Assembly: GCA_947475315.1 (NCBI GenBank)
Contig: CANJMY010000028.1
Coordinates: 1 to 42,540, forward strand
DNA from: Pseudomonadota bacterium
Lineage (GTDB): Bacteria > Myxococcota_A > UBA796 > GCA-2862545
Direction: 5' to 3'
DNA length: 42,540 bases
Below the pieces are notes generated by a model. The model made no database searches. It had not been told where the DNA came from and worked only from the letters and a program-made list of their open reading frames with translations. The position numbers and the translations under genes were made by a program. Below are positions 42,481 through 42,540 of this stretch, piece by piece (the stretch's first letter is position 1; each line of letters begins with the position of its first letter).

Positions 42481-42540
<60 letters not shown>

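Overview
The window is very GC-rich, with tightly packed genes on both strands and long antisense shadow reading frames typical of strong G/C bias at third codon positions. Several features suggest a Myxococcota (former deltaproteobacterial) or closely related predatory/soil-type lineage: a MYXO-CTERM-like C-terminal sorting tail, thrombospondin type-3 and MopE-type Asp-rich repeats, Hanks-type Ser/Thr kinases and PP2C phosphatases, a Tad pilus locus, and many large lipoproteins. This assignment is inferred from family content; the 16S gene at the right edge is cut after about 60 bases and does not settle it.

Layout. 1-2631: two coupled surface-protein genes (Asp/Thr-rich TSP3 protein with a MYXO-CTERM-like tail, and an OmpA-family outer-membrane protein). 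2618-5170 (-): MgtA-type P-type ATPase whose 3' end overlaps the OmpA gene by 14 bp. 5308-7836: PPP-type metallophosphoesterase facing a PP2C phosphatase that carries a degenerate kinase-like segment. 7956-10489: MFS exporter and HD phosphohydrolase. 10550-15226: MopE-repeat/beta-helix lipoprotein facing a large alpha/beta-hydrolase lipoprotein. 15328-18603: argS and a membrane Ser/Thr kinase. 18612-25075 (-): a five-gene run (radical SAM, glycosyltransferase 2, acetyl-CoA synthetase, periplasmic beta-propeller-like protein, low-molecular-weight tyrosine phosphatase). 25280-32461 (-): an eight-gene Tad pilus operon (cpaB, tadZ/cpaE, tadA/cpaF, tadB, tadC, VWA/TadG, tadE, tadE) without a secretin, Flp pilin or prepilin peptidase in the window. 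32789-35187: haloalkane-dehalogenase-like hydrolase and a CNT nucleoside transporter. 35714-42223: smc, ftsY, zapA and a DUF2752 protein, followed by the leader and first bases of a 16S rRNA gene (an rrn operon continuing off the right edge).

How the genes may work together. Two phospho-signalling groups stand out: PP2C with a pseudokinase-like segment next to a PPP phosphatase, and a receptor-type Ser/Thr kinase next to a tyrosine phosphatase. The Tad genes encode the cytoplasmic motor, inner-membrane platform, CpaB and minor pilin-like/VWA proteins; the outer-membrane pore and major pilin must come from elsewhere if the machine is a working pilus. The right end groups chromosome organisation (an unusually long SMC), membrane targeting (FtsY) and division (ZapA) beside an rRNA operon. 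I saw no CRISPR array, tRNA, insertion sequence, phage or toxin-antitoxin module. The most unusual items are the PP2C/pseudokinase fusion, the oversized SMC with a compact hinge, the secretin-less Tad locus with a receiver-less TadZ, and the perfect 12-residue duplication in MgtA.
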